Assembly: GCF_052115865.1 (NCBI RefSeq)
Contig: NZ_JBQKME010000009.1
Coordinates: 38,350 to 102,349 of the forward strand
From: Fundicoccus_A sp052115865
GTDB taxonomy: Bacteria; Bacillota; Bacilli; Lactobacillales; Aerococcaceae
Reading direction: 5' to 3'
Length of the DNA stretch: 64,000 nucleotides
Shown here: in pieces, positions 53,330-62,153 of the stretch
Layout of the letters: each line of letters starts with the position of its first letter
Position numbering within the stretch: position 1 is the first letter of the stretch
Position numbers and translations under genes: made by a program
Notes under the pieces: generated by a model
What the model was told of the DNA's origin: nothing
What the model saw: the letters and a program-made list of their open reading frames with translations, nothing else
Database searches by the model: none

Positions 53330-54139
53330 TTAATAGGCTTCAATAGAACTTTCAAAATCGCTCATATCAGCCGAACGAACAAAAATATGGCTCGCATTGT
53401 ACATTAAAAACTGAGCATTACCTAATATATTTTGAAAGGGAGCTCTGACCGAATAGATGACATTACTTTCATCAAAAAGAACAATATTACCCGTTAAACT
53501 CGTAAAACTAGAGCCAGTATGAAGGAAATTTGATGTAATAAATTCCCCATCGTTTAACATTTGTCCTATACCTGAAAGCATTGGACTTAAAGCTTCGAAC
53601 TCATCGATCGTATTCCCAACCGTTACAGCTTTGGCAATTGAATCGTCTGAAGGAGGTTCACTGCCAAAATGAAGTTCTAAATTCATAACACCAAGATAAG
53701 CTAGATGATTATCAGCAAAAATCGCTAATAATTCAGCTGACGGGGCTTCGCCGTAATTGAAAACCAGATATGAAATACCATTGTCAGCCTCATAATAAGT
53801 ACCTTCAGTTGTTAATTCTAATTCATTAAACTCTTCGACGGTAGTCCCAATAAGGTCTGATGAAGCTAAATCACGTAAGGTGATTTGAGAGAGTAACGTT
53901 TGATAATCTTCAACTGCTTGGACACTTGTATCTGAAAGTTCACTTGCAAGTAGCATTTCGGAAAACAAGAAAGCGAGATTACTTTCTTCAGCAGGGTCTG
54001 TATTTTCAGATTCTAATGTTGCGTCTGCATTTGTACTGTCACTATTGTCTGTGGCTTGGATTAACGGTTGCCTAGGAGTAATAAAAAATAGAGCCAGAAA
54101 TATTATAATAAGTGATATTTTATTCCATCGACTTTTCAT
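53330..54139 (-). CDS. Secreted protein of unknown function, two repeated domains
   Basis: 269 residues with a signal peptide/anchor (about 8-25), then a Ser/Thr/Asp/Glu-rich linker (30-55). Two weakly similar alpha/beta modules follow: about 75-160 with GTTVEEFNELELT, and 160-269 with GNTIDEFEALSPM. The G-x-T-x-x-E-F pattern recalls DUF3862/SmpA-BLIP-like envelope proteins, but I cannot assign the family. A GGGAGG stands before the ATG at 54139; the start codon region overlaps a motif-like stretch with one inserted base. Confidence 0.6.
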   Translation of the reverse strand: MKSRWNKISLIIIFLALFFITPRQPLIQATDNSDSTNADATLESENTDPAEESNLAFLFSEMLLASELSDTSVQAVEDYQTLLSQITLRDLASSDLIGTTVEEFNELELTTEGTYYEADNGISYLVFNYGEAPSAELLAIFADNHLAYLGVMNLELHFGSEPPSDDSIAKAVTVGNTIDEFEALSPMLSGIGQMLNDGEFITSNFLHTGSSFTSLTGNIVLFDESNVIYSVRAPFQNILGNAQFLMYNASHIFVRSADMSDFESSIEAY

Positions 54140-54309
54140 GCATCAAACCTCCCTGAAAACATTATAGCCTTTGATTTGAAAGTCTCAAAATAATTTGATT
54201 TATTAACCGGGATTTTTTAAAAAATTTAACGATTTAATGAAAATTTATGAAAATCAATTATTCATATTAATAATGCTTGCAATATCATCCAAAATTGGTG
54301 AGCGCTAGC

Positions 54310-54832
54310 AAGTGAATTATGGACGACGATTTGGATTACCTTAGCTTCGTTTGCGATTGCATTAGTGTTAGGAATTATTATTGGTTCTAGCATTCTTTAT
54401 TTATTTTGGTATTCCTTCGACTTTTGGTATCAATTTTTCAGCTGAGATTTCTGGGATATTAACGCTGAGTTTTAATGCGGCTGTTTATGTTGCAGAAAAT
54501 GTGCGCGGGGGATTGCAGCTGTCAATGTTGGACAGGCTGAAGCCAGGCGAAGTTTAGAATTGAGCTATGGCACAACGATGAGGAAAGTAATTTTACCGCA
54601 AGCCTTTAAAATTATGATCCCATCTTTTATTCGCCAAAATTTGTTATTACCTTAAATGATACCTCTATCCTATCAGTTGTCGGATTAGTGGAGTTAACAC
54701 AAACTGATCGAATCATCATTGCCCGTACTTGTCAATCAGGAAGTATGTGGTTAATTATTGGATTGATTTATATTATCTTAATTACAACCTTAACCAAAAT
54801 ATCTAATCGTCTAGAAAAGGAATTGGTTTAAT
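54310..54832 (+). pseudogene. Polar amino-acid ABC transporter permease remnant
   Basis: Reads as a GlnP/ArtQ-type permease in pieces: ELWTTIWITLASFAIALVLGIIIG, then after a deletion YVAENVRGG, a frameshift at the G run near 54513, AASRRSLELSYGTTMRKVILPQAF with the EAA-loop, another shift near 54640, and FVITLNDTSILSVVGLVELT to a natural end KELV. Several lesions make this a decayed gene. The surrounding 54139-55204 gap holds nothing else but the ATPase remnant below. Confidence 0.8.
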
Positions 54833-54837
54833 ATTAG

Positions 54838-54955
54838 TATCGTTGAAGTAAAAGGATTGAAAAAACGATTTGGATCGAATGAAGTATTGAAAGTAATTGA
54901 TCTAACGGTCGACGAAGGTGAAGTTGTTTGTATTATTGGACACTCTGGATAAGCT
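54838..54955 (+). pseudogene. Polar amino-acid ABC transporter ATPase fragment
   Basis: About 39 codons (VEVKGLKKRFGSNEVLKVIDLTVDEGEVVCIIG) corresponding to the start of a GlnQ/ArtP ATPase. It is cut off within the P-loop, which reads GHSG followed by TAA instead of GPSGSGKST. The rest of the gene is deleted. It follows the permease remnant as in intact operons. Confidence 0.78.
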
Positions 54956-55203
54956 TTTGATTTAAACCAGCTGAACTATCTATAACATATGATATCTTCA
55001 TAAATGGCTCCTTTATTTATTTTCTATATCCAATTATACAATTCAATCAAAAATTGTTAGCGAAAGTGAATTTTCCCCGAGCTTTTATAATAAAACTTAA
55101 AAATTAAAATATAAGAAGAAAATGATTAGAACAACTATCATAAACGTGTTATACTAAATTCAATAAATAAATAATGCTTTTTAAAGAAGAGGAGGCAGAC
55201 GAT

Positions 55204-56391
55204 ATGAATGATAAATTAAATTATATAATGATATCCCCTCATTTTCCAACCAACTTTGAAACCTTTACGCTTAGATTGCATGAAGCAGGCATTCGTGTGT
55301 TAGGAATTGCAGACGAACCTTATGAACAATTAAGCCCAGCCTTAAAAGAAGCACTCACTGAGTATTATCGTGTCAACGATATGAACAATTATGACGAAAT
55401 GTATCGAGCGGTTGCTTTTTTAGCTTATAAATATGGAAAAATTGACCGGATAGAGTCACACAATGAACATTGGTTGATACATGATGCGCGCTTGAGAACA
55501 GATTTTAATGTCTTCGGCTTCAAAAATAATGATATGAAAAAAATTAAATATAAAAGTGCCATGAAAGAGATATTTAATTCGGTGGGTTTAAAAACAGCCA
55601 ACGGTCGTGTTGTGGTGGATTTTGAAGATGCAAAAAGCTTAGCTCAGACCTTAACTTACCCAGTTATTTTAAAACCTGATTCGGGAGTGGGGGCAGGAAA
55701 TACCTATAAAATATACGATGAAGCACGATTAAAATATGTATTCGAACAATCGCCTGAAGGCATTGATTATATAATGGAAGAATTTATTGATGGTGATATC
55801 GTGACCTACGATGGTTTAACCGATCAAGTTGGTAATGTCGTCTTTAGCTCTTCATTAGAGCATAACAAGGCAATTCTGGATATCTTAATTGACCATAGTG
55901 ATATGTTTTATTGGATTCCGCAAGTGATTGATCCGGAATTGGAAGCCATTGGCAAAGAATGTGTCAAAGCCTTCAATATTAAAGAACGCTTTTTCCATTT
56001 TGAATTTTTCCGTTCGAAAGACGATCAAACCTTAATGGGGTTGGAAATTAATTGCCGTCCTCCTGGTGGTGTCACGATTGATATGTTTAATTATGCCAAT
56101 GAAATTGATGTTTTTAAGGAATATGCCAATGTCGTTAAGACGAATGAATTTAAGGCTGAAATTACACGTCCTTATACCGTTTCCTACGTGGCTAGACAAA
56201 ATCATTTGCGATATTTACATGACGACAGAGCGATTAGAGAACATTTAGGAGAAAAAATTGTTTGGAGTAATCATGTGCCGGGGATTTTTTCTGAATTAAT
56301 GGGAAGTATTGGCTATATTGTAAGGGCCAAAGATGAACAAACGTTATTTGAAGCCATTGATTTTATCGCTGCAAAACAGGAGGATGAATAG
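55204..56391 (+). CDS. ATP-grasp ligase of unknown substrate
   Basis: 395 residues. The first 110 form a Rossmann-like pre-ATP-grasp region (YIMISPHFPTNFETFTLRLHEAGIRVLGIAD). The ATP-grasp core (about 110-310) includes YPVILKPDSGVGAGNTYKI, YIMEEFIDGDIVTYDGL and the Mg-binding GLEINCRPPGG. Such enzymes join a carboxylate to an amine. The tail (about 310-395) is unique. Start ATG 55204 follows GAGGAGG. The stop abuts the next gene's ATG region, so it forms an operon with a serine esterase. No pathway is known to me for this pair. Confidence 0.85.
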   Translation: MNDKLNYIMISPHFPTNFETFTLRLHEAGIRVLGIADEPYEQLSPALKEALTEYYRVNDMNNYDEMYRAVAFLAYKYGKIDRIESHNEHWLIHDARLRTDFNVFGFKNNDMKKIKYKSAMKEIFNSVGLKTANGRVVVDFEDAKSLAQTLTYPVILKPDSGVGAGNTYKIYDEARLKYVFEQSPEGIDYIMEEFIDGDIVTYDGLTDQVGNVVFSSSLEHNKAILDILIDHSDMFYWIPQVIDPELEAIGKECVKAFNIKERFFHFEFFRSKDDQTLMGLEINCRPPGGVTIDMFNYANEIDVFKEYANVVKTNEFKAEITRPYTVSYVARQNHLRYLHDDRAIREHLGEKIVWSNHVPGIFSELMGSIGYIVRAKDEQTLFEAIDFIAAKQEDE

Positions 56392-57150
56392 ATGCATTTT
56401 GAAAACAGACATCATTATAGTGGTTCGTTAAATCGTGAAATGTATTTTAATAAATATGGGCATGCGGGTGTTCCCTTTATTATTTTCCCTTCTGCAGGCG
56501 GGAGTCAGCATGAATTTGCTGACTTTGGTGTCATTGAGGCTTGCCGGCATGTTATTGATGCGGGTTTAGTCCAATTTTATACGCCGGAAAGTATTGATTC
56601 GGAAAGTTGGTTAGCGACTAATCGCTCGCCCCATGAACAGGCAGACTGGCACAATCGTTATGACAGTTATATTATCCATGAATTTCTACCCTTAATTCGC
56701 TATGAATCCAATTGGGAAGGACGGATTGGGGTTGCTGGTTGTAGTATGGGCGGTTTTCATTCGGTGAATTTTGCTTTACGACATCCTGATGTATTTGGTA
56801 TTGTGATTGCCATGAGTGGTGTCTATGATGCGCGCTTTTTTACAGGAGACTATGGACATGCGCAAAATGTATATGAAAATTCCCCGCTTGATTATTTATG
56901 GCGGATGGAAGATCCATGGTTTATTGATCGCTACCGTCAAAATGCTTATATAATCTGTGTAGGGCAAGGTAACTGGGAAGAACCCCATATTTATGACACG
57001 CGGCGGTTACAAGAGGTTTTTTTTGCCAAATCGATTCCTGCTTGGTTCGATTATTGGGGACACGATGTGCCCCACGACTGGGAAGCTTGGCGTCAGCAAA
57101 TGCCCTACTTCCTAGACCAATTGCATCAGCAAGGCCGACTTCATGGTTAA
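56392..57150 (+). CDS. Esterase-family alpha/beta hydrolase
   Basis: 252-residue esterase-D/antigen-85-like hydrolase without a signal peptide. The nucleophile elbow GCSMGGFHS puts Ser at about residue 119, and the conserved C-terminal histidine is in YWGHDVPHDWEAWRQQMPYFL. A typical PF00756 pattern is ASGVYDARFF-like after the elbow. It starts immediately after the ATP-grasp gene, sharing AGGAGG near its end. The two may act on one metabolite, e.g. forming and releasing an acyl or aminoacyl conjugate (inference). Confidence 0.85.
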   Translation: MHFENRHHYSGSLNREMYFNKYGHAGVPFIIFPSAGGSQHEFADFGVIEACRHVIDAGLVQFYTPESIDSESWLATNRSPHEQADWHNRYDSYIIHEFLPLIRYESNWEGRIGVAGCSMGGFHSVNFALRHPDVFGIVIAMSGVYDARFFTGDYGHAQNVYENSPLDYLWRMEDPWFIDRYRQNAYIICVGQGNWEEPHIYDTRRLQEVFFAKSIPAWFDYWGHDVPHDWEAWRQQMPYFLDQLHQQGRLHG

Positions 57151-57170
57151 AATAAATATCACACTAAATT

Positions 57171-57256
57171 AGTTGCATGTAAATACCTATTTGTTAAACT
57201 AGCTATAGTTATTGTATTAACAAGCTAGTTAGCAAGGCTTTACTTGCAACTTTTTT
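57171..57256 (+). terminator. Structured terminator with pseudoknot potential
   Basis: Outer stem AGTTGCATGTAAA (57171-57183) with TTTACTTGCAACT (57239-57251) followed by TTTTTT. Inside, two inverted pairs cross: TTGTTAA (57191-57197) with TTAACAA (57217-57223), and AACTAGCT (57197-57204) with AGCTAGTT (57223-57230). They can form a pseudoknot or alternate structures. Confidence 0.6.
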
Positions 57257-57296
57257 GTGATGCCATTAAAAATTAAATTGAAATAGGAGTTTTAAA

Positions 57297-57965
57297 ATGT
57301 CGGATAATAAAATCGAAACAGAATTAAATCGGATGCTATCAGGAAAGTTATACCATGCTTCAGATAAAGAATTAACGGCACTGGCTTTAAAAGGTCGTTT
57401 GCTAATGGAGAAATTCAATCAAACATCGATGGTTGATCGACAAGAACGGGCAAAAATACTTAATGAAATGCTAAAGTCTGTTGGTGAAGGCTGCTGGATT
57501 GAAACGCCATTTTATATTGATTATGGTTCTAATACAACGATTGGAAAAAATTTCTATGCCAACCATGGTTGTACTTTACTAGATGTTGCTCCGATTACCA
57601 TCGGAGATAATGTTATGTTGGGGCCTAATGTTTCAGTTTACACAGCAGGTCATCCGATTGATGGTGCGGTTAGACAATCAGGACTTGAGTTCGGTAAAAG
57701 TATCACGATTGAAGATGGTTGCTGGATTGGTGGGAGTGCTGTTATAAATCCTGGCGTGACAATTGGTGCTAATACAATTGTTGCCTCTGGTGCAGTTGTT
57801 ACAAAAGATGTTCCGCCAAATGTCATTGTTGGAGGCAATCCTGCCCGTATTATTCGTGAAATCTCTCAAGCGGATAAAAAATACTGGGAAGAACTACAAG
57901 CAGAATATCACAAGGCCAAAGAGCTTGAATTAAGTTTACTGGATCAAATTGAGGATAAGCAGTGA
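57297..57965 (+). CDS. maa: Sugar O-acetyltransferase (maltose/galactoside acetyltransferase family)
   Basis: 222-residue left-handed beta-helix acetyltransferase. The N-terminal Mac domain (RMLSGKLYHASDKELTALALKGRLLMEKFNQT) is followed by hexapeptide repeats (IGDNVMLGPNVSVYTAGHPID with the catalytic His) and the loop GGNPARII. It is longer than the usual 180-200 residues because of a helical tail (about 185-222). AGGAGT precedes the ATG. The TGA stop lies inside an inverted motif copy (57962). Confidence 0.9.
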   Translation: MSDNKIETELNRMLSGKLYHASDKELTALALKGRLLMEKFNQTSMVDRQERAKILNEMLKSVGEGCWIETPFYIDYGSNTTIGKNFYANHGCTLLDVAPITIGDNVMLGPNVSVYTAGHPIDGAVRQSGLEFGKSITIEDGCWIGGSAVINPGVTIGANTIVASGAVVTKDVPPNVIVGGNPARIIREISQADKKYWEELQAEYHKAKELELSLLDQIEDKQ

Positions 57966-58040
57966 TATTTATTAGGGTGTGAAAAAAGCTAAAGAGATGG
58001 TTTTGTGCTATGATAAAAAATAAAAGGGAAGGTGTTCTGG

Positions 58041-58463
58041 ATGAATATTGCTTTGATTGCCCATGATAAAAAGAAAGATGAAATGGTGAAGATTACGACG
58101 GCTTATCGTGAAATTTTGGTAAAACATGAATTATATGCGACGGGTACGACGGGGCAAAGAATTATTGATGCGACAGGATTAGATGTCCATCGCTTTAAGT
58201 CAGGTCCATTGGGCGGCGACCAACAAATTGGAGCTTATGTTTCGGACAATAAAATTGATTTAATTATTTTTCTGCGTGATCCGCTAACGGCTCAAGCCCA
58301 CGAACCGGATATTTCGGCTTTGCTGCGCTTAAGCGATGTTTATGATATTCCTCTTGCAACCAATATTGGAACGGCTGAAATTTTATTGCGTGGTTTGGAT
58401 GCAGGTTTTTATGATTGGCGCTTGCTTCAAAAAGGTCAAGACCGCGAAAAAGTCGATATTTAA
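58041..58463 (+). CDS. mgsA: Methylglyoxal synthase
   Basis: 140-residue enzyme converting dihydroxyacetone phosphate to methylglyoxal. Motifs IALIAHDKKKDEM, TGTTGQRI, GPLGGDQQIGA and the catalytic-Asp segment FLRDPLTAQAHEPDI are all present. ATG 58041 follows GGGAAGG at good spacing; an in-frame ATG-like start nine bases upstream would overlap it. The early codons are G-ending (acg, gcg), in line with the inverted motif copy just upstream. Confidence 0.95.
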   Translation: MNIALIAHDKKKDEMVKITTAYREILVKHELYATGTTGQRIIDATGLDVHRFKSGPLGGDQQIGAYVSDNKIDLIIFLRDPLTAQAHEPDISALLRLSDVYDIPLATNIGTAEILLRGLDAGFYDWRLLQKGQDREKVDI

Positions 58464-58500
58464 AACGTGTTTTTTAAAAATAAATCACTTTTTTTTGATT

Positions 58501-58514
58501 TCGAAAGCGTTTCT
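58501..58514. promoter_or_regulatory. Weak cre-like site upstream of the YflT-like gene
   Basis: TCGAAAGCGTTTCT resembles the CcpA consensus in its core GAAAGCGTTTC. It is offered as a candidate only. Confidence 0.3.
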
Positions 58515-58600
58515 TTTTGAAATCATTCCCGTTTGCATTATAATTTTCTTAAGATTATAAGCAATATAATGATTGCTTTAATAAAAGGAGGATTTTTAAA

Positions 58601-59428
58601 ATGGCAAATGAAGTCGTATATGGAGTTTATGATTCTCAAGAAGAACTACGTGCAGCCTTGAATGATCTTTATGCAAAAAATGTTACGCAAGCGAACATTC
58701 GTATTGTAGGTTCACAAGAACTTGAAAAAGTAGAAGATGAAGATTACAATACAGCGATTGATGAGGACACGGGGGTTGTGATGCCGTCGCCAACAACCGG
58801 TGTGGGAGGAAATACTTCTTTGACGGGTGAAACAGGCTATAATTCAGGAACGCTTTATGCAATGCCTGTATTTATTCCAACAAAAGAATTAGATAGTCAG
58901 TCTGTTGACTTAGGTGAGTATAAGAAAGATTTAGAAGACGGTAAATATTTAATTTTACTGGATGAAGGTGTCGAATCTCGTTTAAATTTTAGCAATCTAT
59001 CTGCTGGTGATAGAACAGCCGTGGCTCATGAAGGTGATTCAGATACCAGCTTTGATTCTGAATTTGTCAGCAAAGATAGTGATATGCACTATGATCCAGC
59101 AGAGGATCAAATCTATGATGAACGTTTAGGTTCAGATGCAGATGAAGTCGAAATAATCGAAGAACCTGTTGTAAGTGAAACAGAAACACATGTTGAAGAA
59201 GTTGAGTTTACTGAAGATCCTCTTCTAGCAGAAACTGATGTTGAAAGTGTGACGACAGAAGATATTTTTGAAGCGACTGAATCGGATGTTGAACCTCATA
59301 TTTTACCAACTGAAGATGAAACTGAAGTACATATCGAAGCGGATAATGAAGTTGTCGATTTAACTCCAACTCATGAAGACGTTACGGATACTTTAGGTGA
59401 TGATGATACAACGATAGGAAAAGTCTAA
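58601..59428 (+). CDS. General stress protein 17M/YflT-domain protein with acidic tail (copy 1)
   Basis: 275 residues. The N-terminal YflT-like domain (about 1-115: VYGVYDSQEELRAALNDLYAKNV ... YKKDLEDGKYLILLDEG) is found in B. subtilis general stress proteins. The rest (about 125-275) is a low-complexity Asp/Glu/Thr/Val-rich tail without known fold. AAAGGAGG precedes the ATG. A paralogue with the same domain lies at 61388, with a secreted metalloprotease between them. Confidence 0.75.
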   Translation: MANEVVYGVYDSQEELRAALNDLYAKNVTQANIRIVGSQELEKVEDEDYNTAIDEDTGVVMPSPTTGVGGNTSLTGETGYNSGTLYAMPVFIPTKELDSQSVDLGEYKKDLEDGKYLILLDEGVESRLNFSNLSAGDRTAVAHEGDSDTSFDSEFVSKDSDMHYDPAEDQIYDERLGSDADEVEIIEEPVVSETETHVEEVEFTEDPLLAETDVESVTTEDIFEATESDVEPHILPTEDETEVHIEADNEVVDLTPTHEDVTDTLGDDDTTIGKV

Positions 59429-59485
59429 ACCAATAATCATTCAAAAAAAATATCAATCTATATGATATGAAAAGAGGAATAGATC

Positions 59486-60757
59486 ATGCTAACAAAATTA
59501 AAAAAACGATTGATAACAATATCTACAATCTTTAGTGTGGCCGTTGTTTTAAGTCCAATGGCACAACCGACATCTGTTATGGCTCAAAATACCTTTACTG
59601 ATGAGGGTGTGAAGCTTGTATTAAATGGCGAAACACTGGATACGAGTACAAGTATGATTCCTACTGTTTCATATACATTAGTTGATGCAGAAAAACCTTC
59701 TGATCGAATTCAGTTGGATGAATCGACGATTTACAGCGATCAGTTAACACCAGCGACACAAAACTTAGATGCTTATTTTACGAATGACAAAGTTGATTTA
59801 CAGACATTTAGAGATAAATCAACTTTCCTGCAATATTACTGGAACTATAGTGATGGAAGTCAAGAAATCATTGCCCCTATTAATGTTACCACTGATTTAA
59901 TTGGAGACTTTACCATTAAAGACTTGGTTCAATCACAAGCGTCTGATATCCAACATAAAGTCAACTATGATTTTGTGGTAGATTTTACGGATGATTTATC
60001 AGAACTGTATTATTTATCTCAAGGTGTGGCTACCGAAGTATTAGCTGATGCAAAGGCTGATGTTTATAGGGCAGAAGTGTTATTTGCTGAAATGGATGAA
60101 TCAGATCCTGATTATGATGCGACGGTAGAAATAATGAATACCTTGATGACTAATTATCAAGCGTTAGAAGATCGCTATAATAGTGCCTTCCCAGAATATG
60201 CAACGATTGGTTATAGCTTAACGGAAGATGTTGAAAATCCAGATCAAGCACAAGAAAATATCGATCTGGCTGTAGAAGTCGTAGCAACACTACCTGAAGA
60301 AATTGCCTCTAGAATTACTAATTTCTATGGAGCGCCAGCATCTTACTTTGCCAGTATAGCACCTGGTTTTGATATTCATGGTTATGCAACGCACAGTAAT
60401 GAAATTTTCCTAATTGACACGGATCCTGTTGATAAAGCTTTAATCTACCATGAGATTGGACACATTTTTGACTTCCAATCAACGGCTTATCTAGATTTGA
60501 ATATTGAAGAATATATTAGTTTTTCAAATTCAGAAGAGTGGTTAGCTATTTTAGATGCTGAGTGGCAAGGTGATGATGGCTATTACTATAAAACACCACT
60601 TGAATCGTTTGCCCAAGGTTTTGCAGGTTATGTGGTGCAAGAACTTGAAGGGGTGCAATTGAGTGATTATGGTTATGTCGATACGGATATTGCAGACCGT
60701 CCGATGACGCTGGAATATTTTGAAAATTTATTTGCTGATTTAGGCATTGAATTATAA
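59486..60757 (+). CDS. Secreted lethal-factor-like zinc metalloprotease (ATLF / Pro-Pro endopeptidase-like)
   Basis: 423 residues with a Sec signal peptide (about 1-33, SVMA cleavage). Residues 35-190 form an unassigned beta-rich N-terminal region. The C-terminal domain (about 200-423) carries H322-E-I-G-H326 and, 47 residues later, a third ligand E373 in PLESFAQGFAGYV, the spacing of anthrax lethal factor and PPEP-type peptidases. Exported relatives cleave surface or host proteins. AAAGAGG precedes the ATG; a strong terminator follows. The substrate is unknown. Confidence 0.8.
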   Translation: MLTKLKKRLITISTIFSVAVVLSPMAQPTSVMAQNTFTDEGVKLVLNGETLDTSTSMIPTVSYTLVDAEKPSDRIQLDESTIYSDQLTPATQNLDAYFTNDKVDLQTFRDKSTFLQYYWNYSDGSQEIIAPINVTTDLIGDFTIKDLVQSQASDIQHKVNYDFVVDFTDDLSELYYLSQGVATEVLADAKADVYRAEVLFAEMDESDPDYDATVEIMNTLMTNYQALEDRYNSAFPEYATIGYSLTEDVENPDQAQENIDLAVEVVATLPEEIASRITNFYGAPASYFASIAPGFDIHGYATHSNEIFLIDTDPVDKALIYHEIGHIFDFQSTAYLDLNIEEYISFSNSEEWLAILDAEWQGDDGYYYKTPLESFAQGFAGYVVQELEGVQLSDYGYVDTDIADRPMTLEYFENLFADLGIEL

Positions 60758-60763
60758 TCATTA

Positions 60764-60800
60764 AAAGTCCGAGTTATCTTAATTAACTCGGACTTTTTTA
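60764..60800 (+). terminator. Terminator of the metalloprotease gene
   Basis: AAAAGTCCGAGTTA ... TAACTCGGACTTTTTT. Confidence 0.88.
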
Positions 60801-61044
60801 TGTTTAAAAAATGTGTTGTTTGCGTTTAATAATTAGATACAGCATCTTTCAGCATATGGATCACCTTAACCTTTTTTTCGATTTGATGGGGTTAAATACA
60901 ATCCACTTCACTCCTTTTTGAAAAATATAAATCTTTTCGTAACAAAGGTTGTCAGCCGACTTGACGTTACTCAGCCATGCAGGCGTTAGCAATTAACCGT
61001 AAAATCAAAAAGGTATCGCTCTCTAAAAATCCTTCCATAAACAT

Positions 61045-61079
61045 AAAAACAGCCTTAGATAATTATTTTATCCAAGGCT
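61045..61079 (-). terminator. Terminator of the Fst-like small gene
   Basis: On the minus strand AGCCTTGGATAA, short loop, TTATCTAAGGCT then GTTTTT. It overlaps the last codons of the peptide gene, as in type I toxin mRNAs. Confidence 0.7.
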
Positions 61080-61188
61080 GCACCTTATGTTTAATATTGA
61101 TCTCCCTAAAAAAAGAAGGCACAAAGATGGGAGCTATTAAGCGCATAAAGAAAGCTTGAATGATTGTCAATTTAAATAAAAATAACAT
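61063..61188 (-). CDS. Small hydrophobic peptide, Fst-like type I toxin candidate
   Basis: 41 codons with an excellent ribosome site (AAGGAGGA, seven bases before the ATG). The peptide has a hydrophobic segment of about 25 residues containing LIAPIFV, a stretch seen in Fst/Ldr-type membrane toxins, followed by a basic tail ending KVQPWIK. A terminator overlaps the end. Fst toxins are 27-35 residues and usually have an antisense RNA; I could not locate one with confidence on the + strand. The remaining sequence between 60800 and 61388 has no other convincing gene. Confidence 0.5.
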   Translation of the reverse strand: MLFLFKLTIIQAFFMRLIAPIFVPSFFREINIKHKVQPWIK

Positions 61189-61387
61189 TCAGTCGTCCTC
61201 CTTTTCCATCTTCATTTATATTATATCTAACCTAAATTTGTAAGTAAAATATAACTTTTGTTTATGGGCAGTGATATTTATTTAAAAAGGTCTTAAGAAA
61301 AAGATGAGTGTGGCGTATCTTTTGTGTTTAAATTGAATATTAATTATAATAAAAGTAGCAGTAAATTTATTAAAAGGAGTGTGTACA

Positions 61388-62134
61388 ATGGTTAAACGAT
61401 TTGTTTACGGTGTATATGATTCAACAAGTGAAGCCCGGACAATTTATGATGCATTAATTCAAAAAGGTATTCCAACTTCTGCAATAAATTTAGTGGCAGA
61501 TGAAGAGGTTGTCGATGCTTTTAATAAGGAAGCCCAAAATGTGGAAGATGAACCGACAGATATGGCTGTTGAGGTTGCTCCAACTGTGGGAACTGCCAAT
61601 ACAACGACTCAAGCGAATAATCTTGGTGGGACAAGCTTTGGAAATTTCTTTGTATTTGATGCTGCTGAGAGTGGATTATCTAATGAAGTTGATTTATCGA
61701 ATTATAAAAAAGATATCAAAGATGGCAAAGTTTTAGTCGTTGTCGATGAGGCGTTTGAAGCTGAAACTATTTCCTTGGATACTTCAAAGTTGAATGTTGG
61801 ACGAGATCGTAGTGAAACACCATTAGTTGATGATTTAAAAGCTGAAGCGAGAGAGAAACATCATACTTCTGAAGTTAGGGAAAAAGCGGTGATGCCGCGT
61901 GAACAAGCGGTTGACCCACAGAGTAAAAACCGTCGCTTTGTCGATTTATCGAATAAGGTAGCGTCTGAAGATACGATGAATTCATTATCCAATAGCGAAG
62001 AATACGGACACGCTGCTAAAAGTTATGATAAACGTAAAAATTCAACAGCCCATACGGTTTCAACCCATGGTGCAGATTTGACAAGAAAAGCCAATGATAC
62101 CGAAGTTCGTTACGATCAACCGGATAGTGAATAA
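61388..62134 (+). CDS. General stress protein 17M/YflT-domain protein (copy 2)
   Basis: 248 residues from ATG 61388, which follows AAAGGAG. The N-terminal domain (about 1-115: RFVYGVYDSTSEARTIYDALIQKGI ... YKKDIKDGKVLVVVDE) is clearly paralogous to the protein at 58601. The hydrophilic tail differs, being Lys/Arg/Asp-rich and probably disordered. An inverted exact motif copy lies 105 bp upstream. The next gene begins 19 bp after the stop. Confidence 0.75.
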   Translation: MVKRFVYGVYDSTSEARTIYDALIQKGIPTSAINLVADEEVVDAFNKEAQNVEDEPTDMAVEVAPTVGTANTTTQANNLGGTSFGNFFVFDAAESGLSNEVDLSNYKKDIKDGKVLVVVDEAFEAETISLDTSKLNVGRDRSETPLVDDLKAEAREKHHTSEVREKAVMPREQAVDPQSKNRRFVDLSNKVASEDTMNSLSNSEEYGHAAKSYDKRKNSTAHTVSTHGADLTRKANDTEVRYDQPDSE

Positions 62135-62153
62135 AAAAATAGGAGTTGAAATT

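Noticed and set aside
60977..61159. 60-aa + strand reading frame
   Set aside because: No ribosome site; it is antisense to the better-supported small gene at 61063-61188.
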